Below are positions 22,701 through 35,322 of a DNA stretch of 64,000 nt, piece after piece; position 1 is the first letter of the stretch; each line of letters starts with the position of its first letter. The stretch is from contig CAJFCV020000005.1 of the NCBI GenBank assembly GCA_904066235.2, positions 6,753,501-6,817,500 of the forward strand, written 5' to 3'. Source of the stretch: Bursaphelenchus xylophilus. Taxonomy: Eukaryota > Nematoda > Chromadorea > Rhabditida > Aphelenchoididae. Position numbers and translations under genes: made by a program. The notes beneath the pieces were generated by a model that worked only from the letters and a program-made list of their open reading frames with translations, had not been told where the DNA came from and made no database searches.

Positions 22701-25700
22701 GAGTATCGGATAACAAAGGTTGCCAATGGTGAGGGTGGATCGTTTTGACGTACTTGGGGTGTTCTAACGAGAAAATATCCGATGAGAACATTGTTTGTGT
22801 CGGTAGATAATAGAAGACGGGGTTAGAATGACCCTTTCAAGAAAACAATTGCAAAGGGCATTCTTGCAGGGTGTTATTCCCCCCGGGGTGCCCTTCGCAC
22901 TCCTCTGACCTTGTATTTTAGATCTAGAGAACCTCATATGTCCAACGTTGGAGAGAAGGAAGATTTCTCGTTTTCTCCGAAGGCTCTGGCAATGTCATGT
23001 CTGGGAGTGTCATTTTCAGCGGTGTCCTTCATTTTCCGCCGAGTTAAATTGTCATTCCCTTTCTGAATCCCTAGGAATACAGTTCTTTAGTACATTATTC
23101 TAAAGTTTCTTTGCTATCGTTATTGCAATGTAAAACTATAGGCTTAGGCAACAAAATCCTTCAATTGGGCTGCGTTTGAAATTACTTTTCTTTATAAGAT
23201 GGCTCACACTCGGATGAGTACCGCATATGTATTGTAAACATGAGACATAATTCCTTATATATTTGATTCTTGAAAAATGAGTATTATTAATTGTTTCTCA
23301 GCATTTCTAGGTGTGAATTATCCTTAGAGTTCTCCTCCTTAGAGAACCAAAATTTTGTTCTCCAATTAGAACGGAGAAAGAAGAAGCAACGAGGGACTTG
23401 CACATAGCAAAAGATAAATAAGATGGACTCAAAAGATATGGGAATCAAAATATAAAAACATTCATGTTGCACCGGGTTCATCAGCCATAGCAAAAATTAG
23501 TGTGCCAAATATAAGATTCCGAATCAAAAATTAGAATTCTTTGGCAAGTGATTTCTGGAGTTACATCTTTTTGAAATATCCGCCTGATGATTATTCTGAA
23601 CAAAATCATTGGCTACAGAGTTTGTTTTCGAATTATGTCCAGAATATAAATGCGAAGCGCGTTACTCTAAATATTTAATAAGTGAATTGACTATGATTTT
23701 TCCCTAACGATCTCATATGGTAAACAGTGTCTGCTGCGCCTTAATTAAGCGGTGTTTTGTCTTGCCGGGTGTTTCAGTTGAAGATGTCTTCTTCTCTGTG
23801 ACATTCATTTGTCACAATCTTCAAACGCGTCGTTTACATCTCAGACGAATTGTTTCCGGCTTCCAAAATGAATTTTCATAATTTTTGGCCTCCTCCTCCT
23901 GAGGGCAAGTCGGCCAAGGAATTCGTTTATTATCCTTGGAAGTGGAGAAGAGGATGAGAGTTCGTTTTTTTATTAATTGGTCTACTTGGATATACATACT
24001 ATTTAAAGAGACGACGAAAATTAAAAGTAATCATCGAATCTCACCTATCTTTTATTTTGCATCGCCTTGGTCTTTATTCAGTGATTGTAATTTTTTTGCA
24101 TTGACTTTTCACGTTTGTATTTAATTGTTTTTGTAAATGCAAGTCCTTTTCAGTATCATCCACAAATGATACCGGTAGACACGGCCTATTTTTTAACCCC
24201 AAATTGTAAATCTTTTCATATTCCTAAAAAACTTCAAAAAGTTGAACTCCAAGAGTTTTTTGGAATCTCGGACTGTTACCAGCAGTTGGATCGATCCCCT
24301 GAGGGCCTTTGAAGAGGAACGGCCACGAAATTATTCATAAAACCCTCAGGGCACCATCGAAAAATAGGGAGTCTCCCAAATTAGCCCAAATCTCCGTTTG
24401 TGCTATTTCTTTGGGCTTTTTCATAAGCTAGTTGTAATTACGGTAGATTTGCATCTCCTTGGGCTCCTGACCCCCATTAATGCCTTGTGGCAACAATTTC
24501 GGGGCTTTGAGGTAATTTGCATATTTAGAGGAAACAATTTCTACACGTGTTTTCGCGGGAATGTCACATTTTTGGACAACTATTAAGACTAAAGTAAACG
24601 TGCAATATACATACGCTGTAATGTTTAAATATATGAGTCTAGAGTGAGAGCAGACTTTGGTCAGTAACTATCTGCGTAGTAGTTATATTTTGATTTTTAT
24701 CAATTACATTTTACAGTAAAAACGTCAATTTTACAGTAAAACGTCAACTGCTTGTTTTGAATTATAACATAGACCGTATTATTACACTTGTATTTACTTT
24801 TTTTAGACAATTTTATACGATAAATAGCACAGCACACGTTTTGATTTTTCAAGTGATATGCGCATGGGACATGAATTTGGCCAAATTTGGTTTGAAAAAC
24901 ACCAAACTTAAGGCTTCGACCTTCCCTTCCCCATTCTCAATTTTGCTTCGACTATTCAATGATCTTTGGAATTTCAGAGCTCAAAGTTCTGGGACACAAG
25001 AAATTACTCTAATGTAAAACAATGTAGAGCAATCATTTTTTTTAAATGATTGGCAAATTTTATGCTATGACGATTTTTGAAGAGTTTGCAACAAAACAGA
25101 ATATTTTTCAAAATTTAAATGTCAAATCACAACTTCAAATCTTTTAGACACCTACAACTTTACCGCGAAACGTCAAAATTAAATACCAAATCCCTTCAAT
25201 TTCGATGAAATTTCCAGTGATCACCCTTAACTTGTAGTCTCTAATAATTTTGTACATTAACAATGCCGACTCGAAGTATAATTTGCAGGGATATAGCCAT
25301 CGTCCACCTTGCCTACTCATTTATCAACAGGCGGGACTTACTGTAACGACAATAACAACTCGTGTCATTTGCCTCTTTTGCGTGTACCTCACCAAAGTTT
25401 TTAATTTAAAAAATCAAAGAGTTGTAATAAATTTACTTGGGAAGAAAGACTGTAACAAACAGCAAAGTTGTCTTACAATGTAGTGTAAAATATATTCTAG
25501 TTCGACAATATCTAGTACTTCAAGGTATTACGTTTCAAGTGTCTGTCCAAATTAGAACCTTTAAAGGTAATGTCGGATGCAAGGACATTTACTTCTACTA
25601 CTCAAGAGGATACAAATGAATTGAGTCTTTAGTTTCGCATGTCCTTCATTTTATTTCCATGTTGTCTGCTTACTGTGACACAGACCTCTAAACGCGGGTA

Positions 25701-28034
25701 TTCGGATTAAGTACCTTTCCTTTCATAGTGTTGAATATTTTTTTTATTTTATTGATGTCATTGCTACTTTAAAAAAAGCGTTGCAGTAATATAAAGTTCA
25801 ACTTCTCTTTGTTCAACATGATTTACTGTAGTTTACCTCACAAGTTGTTAATTTCATCAATTCTTATAGATTATAGTAATCATAGCTACTTTTAACTTCC
25901 AAATTCTTGTGAAAACTTTAAATTACAGCGTCAGAAACTAATTTCATTGAATAATTTTAGATCCGACGTAAACAAGTCGATATTCGGAGATCCCGCTAAT
26001 CCGTTGAGTTAATATAATCCCGAGAAATTCCTTCCAACCTTTTAGAGAGGTATTTGAGGGCGGGCCGGGTCTTGGGTCAGAACCAATAGCTATTCCGAGT
26101 CTACTCATTTCGAGTAAGGGAGTTGAAAGTTTGGTATTTTTTGAACTTTTAGAACAAAGTTGTGAAATTAGTAGAACTTTTTACGTGAATGGGATGACAA
26201 AAAATGATGAGTAGATAATTTTTATGCAGTGCTTGTAGATTTTGCCTTTTCGATATTGGTCAGTCAAAATCTTTATAAAGTAATATAATATTTTTCTTTT
26301 TGGGACTTTGGACACCGTTGGAGGAACAAGTGGCGTGGCCATAAATCTTTTTCTTATCATAAAACCAGTCTGGCTAACATACTCTCCCGAACATTATTAC
26401 AATTCAAAAATGTTTGTGTGGGTGATGGTCCGTTCGACTTTCCAATTATTGCAAAAAAACAGCTTAAGGCTCTACAGATTATCCTTTTTATAGCCTCACA
26501 AAGTTTGGAGGCCATAAAGACGGTGGATATCTTGTAGCGATAAAACTTTATGGGGATTAAAATTTGTCTTCGAGATAAAAGAGTTTGTCAGCAAAATCGT
26601 TGCATTCATAGGTAATGTTGTGGTGGTGATGAGAGGTGATTTTGATGACATTTCATAAATCTTTTTGAAAACATCGAAAAAGATCCCAGTCCTAATTTTT
26701 TGTAGAACATTACCTATGGTAAAAATCGTTTGATTCTTTTCCCCAGGCCTTTTTCAAAATCAACGCCATCGGTTGTCCTAATTTCGACACTTATATGTAT
26801 ACATTGAAGGAAAATAATACTTTTCAGTTTCCCCAATCGTCGCTCCCCGGCCGTTAACTCCCAAAGGGTCAAAGCAACCATCATAAGACCGTAGATGGAC
26901 CTCATTTTTTTGATTTGGCCAACAGTTACATGTTTGGCCGTATTTTACAAATTTTCGATACACACAAATTTTCATCTTTTTTTATCTTCTTTTTTGTTTC
27001 TTTGGTCAAAAATTGAAAAGAAAGTATTAATATTGGGATATTTGTTGAGATGTTCGGAAAAAAGTTCATTTAAACCAAAAAAAAAACTATTAAATTCGCA
27101 GCCCGTTATCTAATATCCTCGCTCTCGCGTCTCCGTTGCATATGAATATCGTTTTTTGATTAGGATGAGCCAAATGGATTGGCTGATAAGAGAACGAAGG
27201 ACTTTCGCATCGGTCATTCCCTTCTTCCCGCAGTAAGTGTGACAATGTTATGGCAATTTCTTGACGGCAATGGTTATGCTATGACAATATAGTAATAGGA
27301 ATAATTCTTGTAATTGGGCTGGTGGGTGAGGGATTCTTAATTCACTGGTGACTGGGCGTTTTGTTTTTGGTGACATGGTGAAAATAAGAAAGTATTCTTT
27401 GAACTTGGTCTCTCTAAATGGATTTACTGGATTCGTGAAGCCTTATTATATCATATAGGCGTAATCAAAGTTGTAAACGCAGCTTATGTTCGTAGTTTGA
27501 ATTTTCTCCTTGAAGACTCGCTTCTTTATTTTCGATTTCATGGTATCTTTTGCATGGAGCCATCTATCGTTAGCCTTAGTTTTCATCTGAAAAACCCATT
27601 ACGAACTAAGCAACCCGGGCAGTGATAAGATTTCATATAAACCTGCCATTTAACCGTTTTATATCCCATCTCAATCTCAAGAAACCCATCCCATTAACCG
27701 CTGATTGTTTATGAAAACTTGGACAAACCTCGGATCTCCCTTTTTTCCTCGAGATTTCTTCGGCTGATATAATAACAGCATGTCCATGTTGGGTTCTGTT
27801 GCATTCATCATCTTCCTTTATAATTTTATTTTTCTTTTGTTTCGCCGATCTGGCCAAAGATAAACGTTTGTTTCATTTTTTTTGGTTGAAGATACGAACA
27901 TCCAATACGATAACTGGCACTCTGAATATTTATTTTACATCACTTTATACTTTCGATCTACGTAGTTTTATTTACTTTTCGGTTATATTAGTTTCAGTAG
28001 AAGAGTGTAATCAAAGTATGATACTTCTAGAGTT
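19763..28034. other. 8.3-kb region with no supportable gene
   Basis: Only short overlapping frames (60-104 codons) occur, none with a recognised motif, signal peptide or consistent splice partners. Minor signals are a direct repeat of TTTTACAGTAAAA-CGTCAA near 24712-24748 and palindromic GCCCT-AGGGC motifs near 20427, 24299 and 24345. It lies upstream of a neuropeptide-type GPCR and may hold distal regulatory sequence, which is inference. Confidence 0.5.
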
Positions 28035-31000
28035 ATGTCAGCAATGACAACGAATGACTCCAGCTTGGAATGTATATGTTCGGACCTACAGAAGGATGAG
28101 TACTCGCCGTTTTACGCTTGGTTAAACTATATTATAATCATCTGTTTGTTGCCTTGGCTGTCCATTTTTGGGCTGGTCACAAACATTTGTAACGTATTTA
28201 TTTTTTCGAGGAAACGGTAAGAATTTTATTTTTTCGAGTAGTCATTATGTAAAAAAACCAAAAATGGTGACTTCAGTCAGCTTTGAGTGCAATAATATCA
28301 ACAATTTAATTTTTTTACAGTACAAGAATAGCTTAAAATGTATCATAAGAATGCTTACAATTAGTGTGAAATATTTGATGACTAAAGTAATACAAAATTT
28401 CAGAATGCGAAGCTCAGCGAACACGTATCTCTTCTTCCTTGCATGTTCAGACTTCCTGGTCATCCTGACCGGCCTTTTTATCTTCTGGATTGACTCTGCT
28501 CGCACCTATATTCAAGAGCTTTCCCAAGCTCCTTACACTACCGTTTACGCGCTCCCTTTCGGATATATGGCTCAAACTTCGTCGGTCTACTTTACCGTAG
28601 CCGCCGCCGTCGATTGTTATGTTGCAGTGAGTTTGTCTGGGCCTTTTTCCAACGCTGCCTGAGGGCAATTGTCCTCGAAAAGTGGGTAAAAAATATGCTA
28701 CATGTATTGTTAGACTCTTGCGTAAATATCTCCTGGGGAAATAAAAAATGCTAAAGAAAAAACAATTGTTTACGTTAATAACGCCACTCTCGAGCTGACA
28801 GTATCATTATAATATGTAAAATTTTGATCTGCATACTTACGATGACTCAAAAATAACAAAACATTACTAAATACTAATCATTATACCTTTTTTTAATTGA
28901 CGCTTTATTCCCAGGTTTGTTGGAAATCGATGAGCAACAATTATTGTACAGTAAAACGAGCTCGCCAAGTGTGTGGAGGCGTTGCAGCGCTCTCAATTTT
29001 CTACAATTCCATGCGCTTTCCACAATTTAATCTCCGGAAATGTGTACCGGATGGAAGCGATGTAAGTGAAGATTTAGACAAGCAGTTTAGCTGCTAATAA
29101 CAAAATTAATCAAAATTTTGCAGGAATTTGTAATCGAAATCTGCCCCACCACCTTGTTTTATACGATAAACACCATCTACAATGTCTACATGTACATGGT
29201 GCTCATGACTCTGATGCCTTTCTTCTTCTTACTCATTCTGAATACCTTCATTGTAGTCAAGCAAAGTATTGACACTCAGAAGCTCAAAAAATTAAGGTGA
29301 ATATTAAAAATGCCATACATTAAATATCAAGGAGAATATAAATTAGTTGCAAACCACTTATATTACAGTGTTTACAGCCAAGTCTCGACTCATTCTGATC
29401 GAACGAGTTCCCCGATTTTATTCAAGAATGGCAATGAACCCATGTCTCCGATCCCCGTCACCGAGAGCATGGATACAGATGATACGATCACCATGATCAT
29501 GGTCGTGGTTTTGTTTTTATGTTGTAATACATTGGTAAGTTGACGGAGATGTTCCCATTTGGATAAAAGGTTTAGACTCGGATTATAGAGATTCAAGGGT
29601 ACATTTCGGATGAGACAACAGTGAAAGACCGCCCAAGTGACGACTTGTTGACGCATTTAAAAGAGAGTTTTTTACAGATTGAAGCTTCTCATAACAAGGG
29701 CCGGACATTTCGAAAAAACGACCAACTCAGAATCTTTTGATATTTTGCATAGTTGTCGTACTATGATAGCTGAACGTCAGCGTGAATTTTTAGTTTTGAA
29801 AATTACCGTATACGGGGGTTACGGCAGGTACAATTTTCAGAAAGATTGGGTCCGTGTGTAAAAACCCCAAGGAGTAAAAGCACGAAACCCCGCTATTTTA
29901 CGTTTTTGACCATGGGGAACATTTTCATAATTGACACTTTCGCCGTAGGATGTAGCCTTCGACTACTTTAAAAAATACCAAGGTACCATGGTCAATATAA
30001 CTTTTCGGCATTCTACTTGTCTCAACTTTTGAAACCTCTCAAAAATACTTTGACATGTATGTAACAACATATCAAAAATGCACGAAAATAAAAGGGGTGG
30101 TTTTGGAGTTACGATACTTTGAATGTTCCCGGTACCGTATGTCAAAATTTAATTTTTTTTAAAATCGGCGTAGAACAGCCGCAAACCTTGCTAATGTAGG
30201 TTTTCCACCATGAGGAACATTTTTGTAATTGACACTTTTTTCGTAGGATGCAGTCTTCGACTACTTTGGGAAATGTCAAGATACCATGTTCAATATAACT
30301 TTTCGGCATTCTACTTGTCTCAACTTTTGAAACCTCTCAAAAATACTTTGACATGTATGTAACAACATATCAAAAATTTAGGAAAATAAAAGGGGTGGTT
30401 TTGGAGTTATGGTACTTTTAATCTTGATCATACAGTACACCGAACGTTCGTTGTGATGCTGACGTCCGAATTTGGAAGATTCTACCGTCATATGGCACAC
30501 ACGGCTCTAAACCGTGGTAATTGTTGCAAAAAATTTAAGAAATCGCTGATCCTGGTGTTACAGTAACCAATTATCTGCGCACGATATGTTACAGTATGCT
30601 TAGGCCTAAATTTTCTGAATTTCATGGTGAAAATAGTTTTTGAGGGTCTTACAACACACATAAAACATTACATTTAGTGTTTAAAATAATCTACGTAAAG
30701 TTTAGCCGAGCATAAATCGAAGTGTACTGTATGTCCAAAATTCAAAGTGCCATAACTTCAAAACCACCCCTTTTATTTTCCTAAATTTTTGATATGTTGT
30801 TACACATAGGTCAAGGTGTTTTTGAAAGGTTTTAAAAGTTGAGACAAGTAGAATGCCGAAAAGTTATATTGAACATGGTATCTTGACATTTCCCAAAGTA
30901 GTCGAAGGCTGCATCCTACAAAAAAAGTGTCAATTACAAAAATGTTCCTCGTGGTGGAAAACCTACATTAGCAAGGTTTGCGGCTGTTCTACACCGATTT

Positions 31001-32784
31001 TAAAAAAAAATTAAATTTTGACATACGGTACCGGGAACATTCAAAGTACCGTAACTCCAAAACCACCCCTTTTATTTTCGTGCATTTTTGATATGTTGTT
31101 ACATACATGTCAAAGTATTTTTGAGAGGTTTCAAAAGTTGAGACAAGTAGAATACCGAAAAGTTATATTGACCATGGTACCTTGGTCATTTTCCAAGTAG
31201 TCGAAGACGACATCCTACAGAAAAAGTGTTAATTACAAAAATGTTCCCCATGGTCGAAAACGTTTTTTGGCGATATATGCGGCTCTTCTACACCTATTTT
31301 GAAAAAAATTATATTTTGATATACCGTTCGGGCCACAATCAAAGTACCGTAACTCCAAAACCACCCCTTTTATTTTCGCGCATTTTTGATATGTTGTTAC
31401 ATCTATGTCAAAGTATTTTTGAAAGGTTTCAAAAGTTGAGACAAGTTCTCTGCAAAAAAGTTACATTCAATATGGTACCTTGGTATTTTTCAAAGTAGTC
31501 GAAGGCTACATCCTACGGCGAAAGTGTCAATTATGAAAATGCTCCCCATGGTCGAAAACGTAAAACAACGAAGTTTCGCCCTTTTACTCTTCGGGGTTTT
31601 TACGTACGAGCCCAATCTTTCTAAAAATTGTACCTACCGTAACCCCCGTGTACGATAATTTCCGAAACTAAAAATGTGTACTGACGTTCGTCTAACATAG
31701 TAGAACAGCTATGCAAAATATCAAAAGATTTTGAGTTGGTCGTTTTTTCGAAATGTCCGGGCCATCCTTCGAGTTGTAAAAAACTCCGTTTTAAATATAT
31801 AGATTTTTGTGCATAGATTAAGTGTGATGTAATAAAAAAACATAAATGAGTTGAAAAGTCGTAGAAAGACCCGATAAAAGGTTATTGTGAGATATATCAT
31901 TCAGTCTAGTAGAATACAAAATACTGATTTAAAACTTGCAGGCTTTGATCGTCAACATTATCGAGACTTTCTTCGAGCCGGATCAGACCATTCTCCACAC
32001 TTTATCCGATGTCTCCAACTTCCTGGTGGTCTTCAACAGTAGTGTCAACTGCGTGATCTACTATATCTTCAACAAGGAGTACCGAGAGCTCTTCCGATAC
32101 CATTTTCTCTCCAAGCTCTGTTGTTGTAAAAAAGAAAGTGATCGACTCCCAAGACCCGCCCTATATTTCGAAAATGGAAAGAAGAAGTCCGAAGTCAATG
32201 GACTGTATCCAGATTATACAAAGATGGCCAATCCGAGTAAGATTTATATGACATTACTTTGTCCATCAAAAAAAAGATGGACACAGACCTTTGAAATGAC
32301 TATATGATCATGTTTCAGGTCCCATGTGCAATCCAGCCTCTCCGGTCTGGCGTCCCCTCAATTGGCATTCAGAATTCTCTTCAAGTGCGGATTGGCATTC
32401 TGACTGCACTATCCCGACCACTGATATTACTCGACACCCTCAATCTCCATGTCCATCTTTTGTTCCATCGATGAATATGGATATCCAATTGATGGATGAT
32501 GATGAATATGACAGTGGCCTTGGCCCGGAAAACGCTCAATCATCGGTAAGATCCTTGGTTTGGCAAAAAAATCTAAAGTAACAATTCTATGATTCAATTA
32601 CATCACACATGGTAACACATGTAGAAGCTGTGAAAAGTTGCATAGATAACGCTACGCCTTTCAGACAACTCAAAACTCAGTTCCGAAGAACCTCGAGGTG
32701 CGACTGGTCGGGGAGAAGGAGCAAGTCTTCATCAGTCCTCAAGACCCCAAGCTTTCTTCAGATGTCTCAGTTACTGCTTTGTAA
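28035..32784 (+). CDS. Neuropeptide-type rhodopsin-family GPCR (FMRFamide-receptor-like)
   Basis: Predicted 507-aa plasma-membrane receptor. Exons: 28035-28216, 28404-28626, 28915-29061, 29124-29296, 29378-29534, 31942-32236, 32319-32545 and 32665-32784. TM1 is WLSIFGLVTNICNVFIFSRK. TM2 has FFLACSDFLVILTGLFIF (conserved Asp). The DRY site reads DCYVAVCW. TM5 is MPFFFLLILNTFIVVKQS. TM6 starts TITMIMVVVLFLCCNTL. The TM7 end is NSSVNCVIYYIFNKEYRELF, the form typical of nematode FMRFamide receptor-like proteins. The long Ser/Pro/Asp-rich tail ends SVTAL, a possible class I PDZ ligand. Intron 5 (29535-31941) holds foldback element E. The acceptor for exon 5 could also be 29369, adding three residues. 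Confidence 0.88.
29695..31776. mobile_element. Foldback element E in GPCR intron 5
   Basis: A 2.1-kb palindrome. Outer arms read CGGACATTTCG...ACGACCAACTC on the left and its reverse complement on the right. Inside, a unit of about 300 bp (with AAAACCACCCCTTTTATTTTC) occurs twice in the left arm (about 29990-30125 and 30290-30420) and three times inverted in the right (about 30745-30900, 31045-31200 and 31345-31500). Ends are CAA and TTG, flanked by TAA on both sides (29692-29694 and 31777-31779). The left end appears to lack about 10 bases present at the right end. No transposase frame is present. Confidence 0.8.
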
Positions 32785-33226
32785 ATATGTAATGTCACCA
32801 AATGCGAAACTAACAAAACGGGATTCTAATTTGTATTATATTATAGCTCGTAATAAAACCGGTGAATATTACGCGTGGCTCTACTATTTCATCTATTCAT
32901 ATATCAGATCATGACTTTTTTTTCAATTTTTTAAATATTTTTTGAGGATCGGGCCTCAGGCCTAAATCCAATCTCGAGCCCGGCCCGGTTAAAGTAGGCC
33001 CGGTCGGCCCGCTTTCAAATTTCCGAAAGTCAGGAAATCCCGAAAAAGCAAAAAAAGTCTCATTGAAAATGAATTCTCACATTTCCCCAATCCACATTAA
33101 AATTTGCATAGTTCGCCGGCTTCATGGATAGGAAACCTCGGAATTTGCTCATTCTTTGTTGGCTGTCCACCTTCCGGACGGCTGCGTTTACTGATTCCAT
33201 CGGCTGACTCTAAGGACGTTGCAAGT
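32785..33226. other. Intergenic with GC-rich dispersed repeat
   Basis: 32945-33020 carries GCCCGGCCCGG blocks and a flank reading GGGCCTCAGGCCTAAATCCA that has a relative at about 45630. The frame of the next gene is open back to 33104, so its 5' end could extend into this stretch. Confidence 0.55.
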
Positions 33227-35032
33227 ATGCCTAAACGGATCGCTTTGAAGAAAACCATCAAGAGGGTAAGTGCATACTCCCCAAATTCTCCTTGATACTC
33301 GAAGATCTCGAAACTGGTAAACTCTTTTGTACCTCGAGGCGCCAACCTCAGTTTACAAGCTGTAGTCATGGGTGACAAACGGCCCTGTTTCTGTAAATGT
33401 CAGGCCCGGCCGGCAAAAACCAGGCCCGGCCCGACCCGGTAAAGCCCGGTTATGGTGCGAACTGAAAAAAATTTTGATCTTACCGCCTATGTAGTTCTAA
33501 ATGCCCGGTGGCCACACCTGGCTGTAATCTGTCGTTTTTCGCAGTCTGCCTGACGCAAGGGCGCGAGTTGCAAAAAAAAATAATAATTTTGTACTGACAG
33601 AACTTCGTGGATAGTTATCGGATTACGTGTTTTTGCGTTTCAGATTGCGAAGAAGGAGCGTCGTGCTAAGAAGAACCGCAAGGGCCATCAGGAACAACCA
33701 TCTTCTCCCAGCCATGTTCAACTGGACAAGACTTTGTCGGGAGAATCGGTCGAACAACAGTTTGGACCCTTCCAAATTAAAGAAGAACTCCTTCCCCGTC
33801 CTTTGCAACTCCTGAAGATTGTCGAGAAAGCAAAGGATGAGGAGAGTATTCATCTGGCTTCTTCGGTCTTCCCAGAACACTCTGAAGTCGTGAAGCCATC
33901 AGCTGAACAGTCAGATGTTTTGGTGGAGCCAACTGAGCAAGAGTTCGTGAAGGATGAGGAGAGCGTTCATCTGGAGTCGAGCATCTTCCCTACTCGGACT
34001 GTTCCTTGTCTTTCTGCTGAGGCTCCTTCAGTCCATCTGGCTTCGTCTGTTTTCCCCACCGGAAGCAGTGCCGAACCTCTGGATCTGAATGCTCGTCAGA
34101 CTTTGAACAGGATCATCAACAAGAAGGTATGCTATGCTTTGTTTTTTAGTCTAAATTTTTACGTTGTAATGGAGTCCGATGTTTATTTTGTATTTCCTTT
34201 TAGTCTCGCAGTGTGGAGTTCATTCGCGCCAAACCAATCCCACCAAAGAGAACCAGTGTATCGGCTGAGCCCATCAAACCCGATGCTCCTCTCAATGTGT
34301 TGGCTCAGTTGAGTTTGGCCATCCAGAGAAGTAAGTCACTTCATGGATGATATAAAATAGTGGCTAAATATTAGTTTTTCGCTTTATTTTTAGACAAGAT
34401 GATCTTGGATCATCTTCTCCGCAACAAGGATCAAGTGAAGAGTGCCGAGAACACCGAGACCTGCTACTGCAACCTCACCAGTCTTCTCCATTCCAATCGC
34501 GAGCGTCCTTGTTTGGATGAAATCTCCAAACTCCCGGCCAGATTTTATGATTCTTGTTGGCTTCAAGCGTCTCTGTCCACGATCCCTTCTTCCACAATCA
34601 ATTCAGATTCGGTCACTTCCTCCGTTTTCAATACTTCCAAGACTTCTTTGGTCCAATGGGGAGCGAGTGTGGGAACTCAGACCAGTGTGGACGATCTGAA
34701 CGATGACCCGTGGAAACACTTCCAGCTATTACCAATTGCCGCTAGCCGCGAATCCGTTGGAAATCAAGGTAGGGTTTGGATATCAATTTGTATGAACCAG
34801 ATATTTATGATACAATTCGTGTTTATGAGTATTATTTTACCGTAAAAGACCAGATTTATGCGTTGCAGGACTTCGCGGAGTGGCCATGGACTGTTCCAGC
34901 GTCGCCGAACTCATCCATCATCTGGGAGAACCCACCTCAATCAGTGTCTACATTGAGAAGTTGGAAGAGATCTGCTGTGATTACTTGAAGCTGGTCAAGA
35001 AGGTCTATTTGCCACCTCAGAATAAACACTGA
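33227..35032 (+). CDS. Unrecognised 395-aa protein with basic N-terminus and HLxSSxFP repeats
   Basis: Family not recognised. Exons: 33227-33265, 33644-34126, 34204-34330, 34394-34768 and 34869-35032, phases consistent. The N-terminus is strongly basic (KRIALKKTIKR then KKERRAKKNRKGH), suggesting nucleic-acid binding or nuclear entry. Three repeats follow in exon 2: DEESIHLASSVFP, DEESVHLESSIFP and PSVHLASSVFP. The C-terminal half contains LNVLAQLSLAIQRNKMILD and the Cys/His-containing ELIHHLGEPTSISVYIEKLE, which looks helical. An upstream in-frame ATG at 33104 would add 41 residues. 33227 is preferred because it gives a compact basic start. Intron 1 contains a GC-rich dispersed repeat. Confidence 0.72.
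33388..33500. repeat. GC-rich dispersed repeat in intron 1
   Basis: Blocks such as CAGGCCCGGCCCGACCCGG, ending at CCGGTGGCCACACCTGGCTG. This is the same style of repeat as the centre of element D, where GACATGGCTG adjoins GGCCGGGCC. Confidence 0.65.
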
Positions 35033-35322
35033 TTCCTTCGATTGCGGGTCTATTGTTTTTTTTGTTTAGGCAGTTGGTTCCAATAATCCTGTTGTTGTTA
35101 CCTTTTCACGATAGTTGTTGCTTACCGAGTTCACTTCATCAAAAACTGCTTTTACAAATGGCGGAGTTATACTTCTAACCATAATAAAACAAGAAGTTCA
35201 TGTTGCAAAGTTTATTACACTTTTCCTCAACGCTCAACATCGATAACTATTAGTTTTGTCTTGAAGTAGGTATAAAAGAAAATGCATTACAACACCTAGG
35301 ATGGATAGGAATGTTCAGGATC

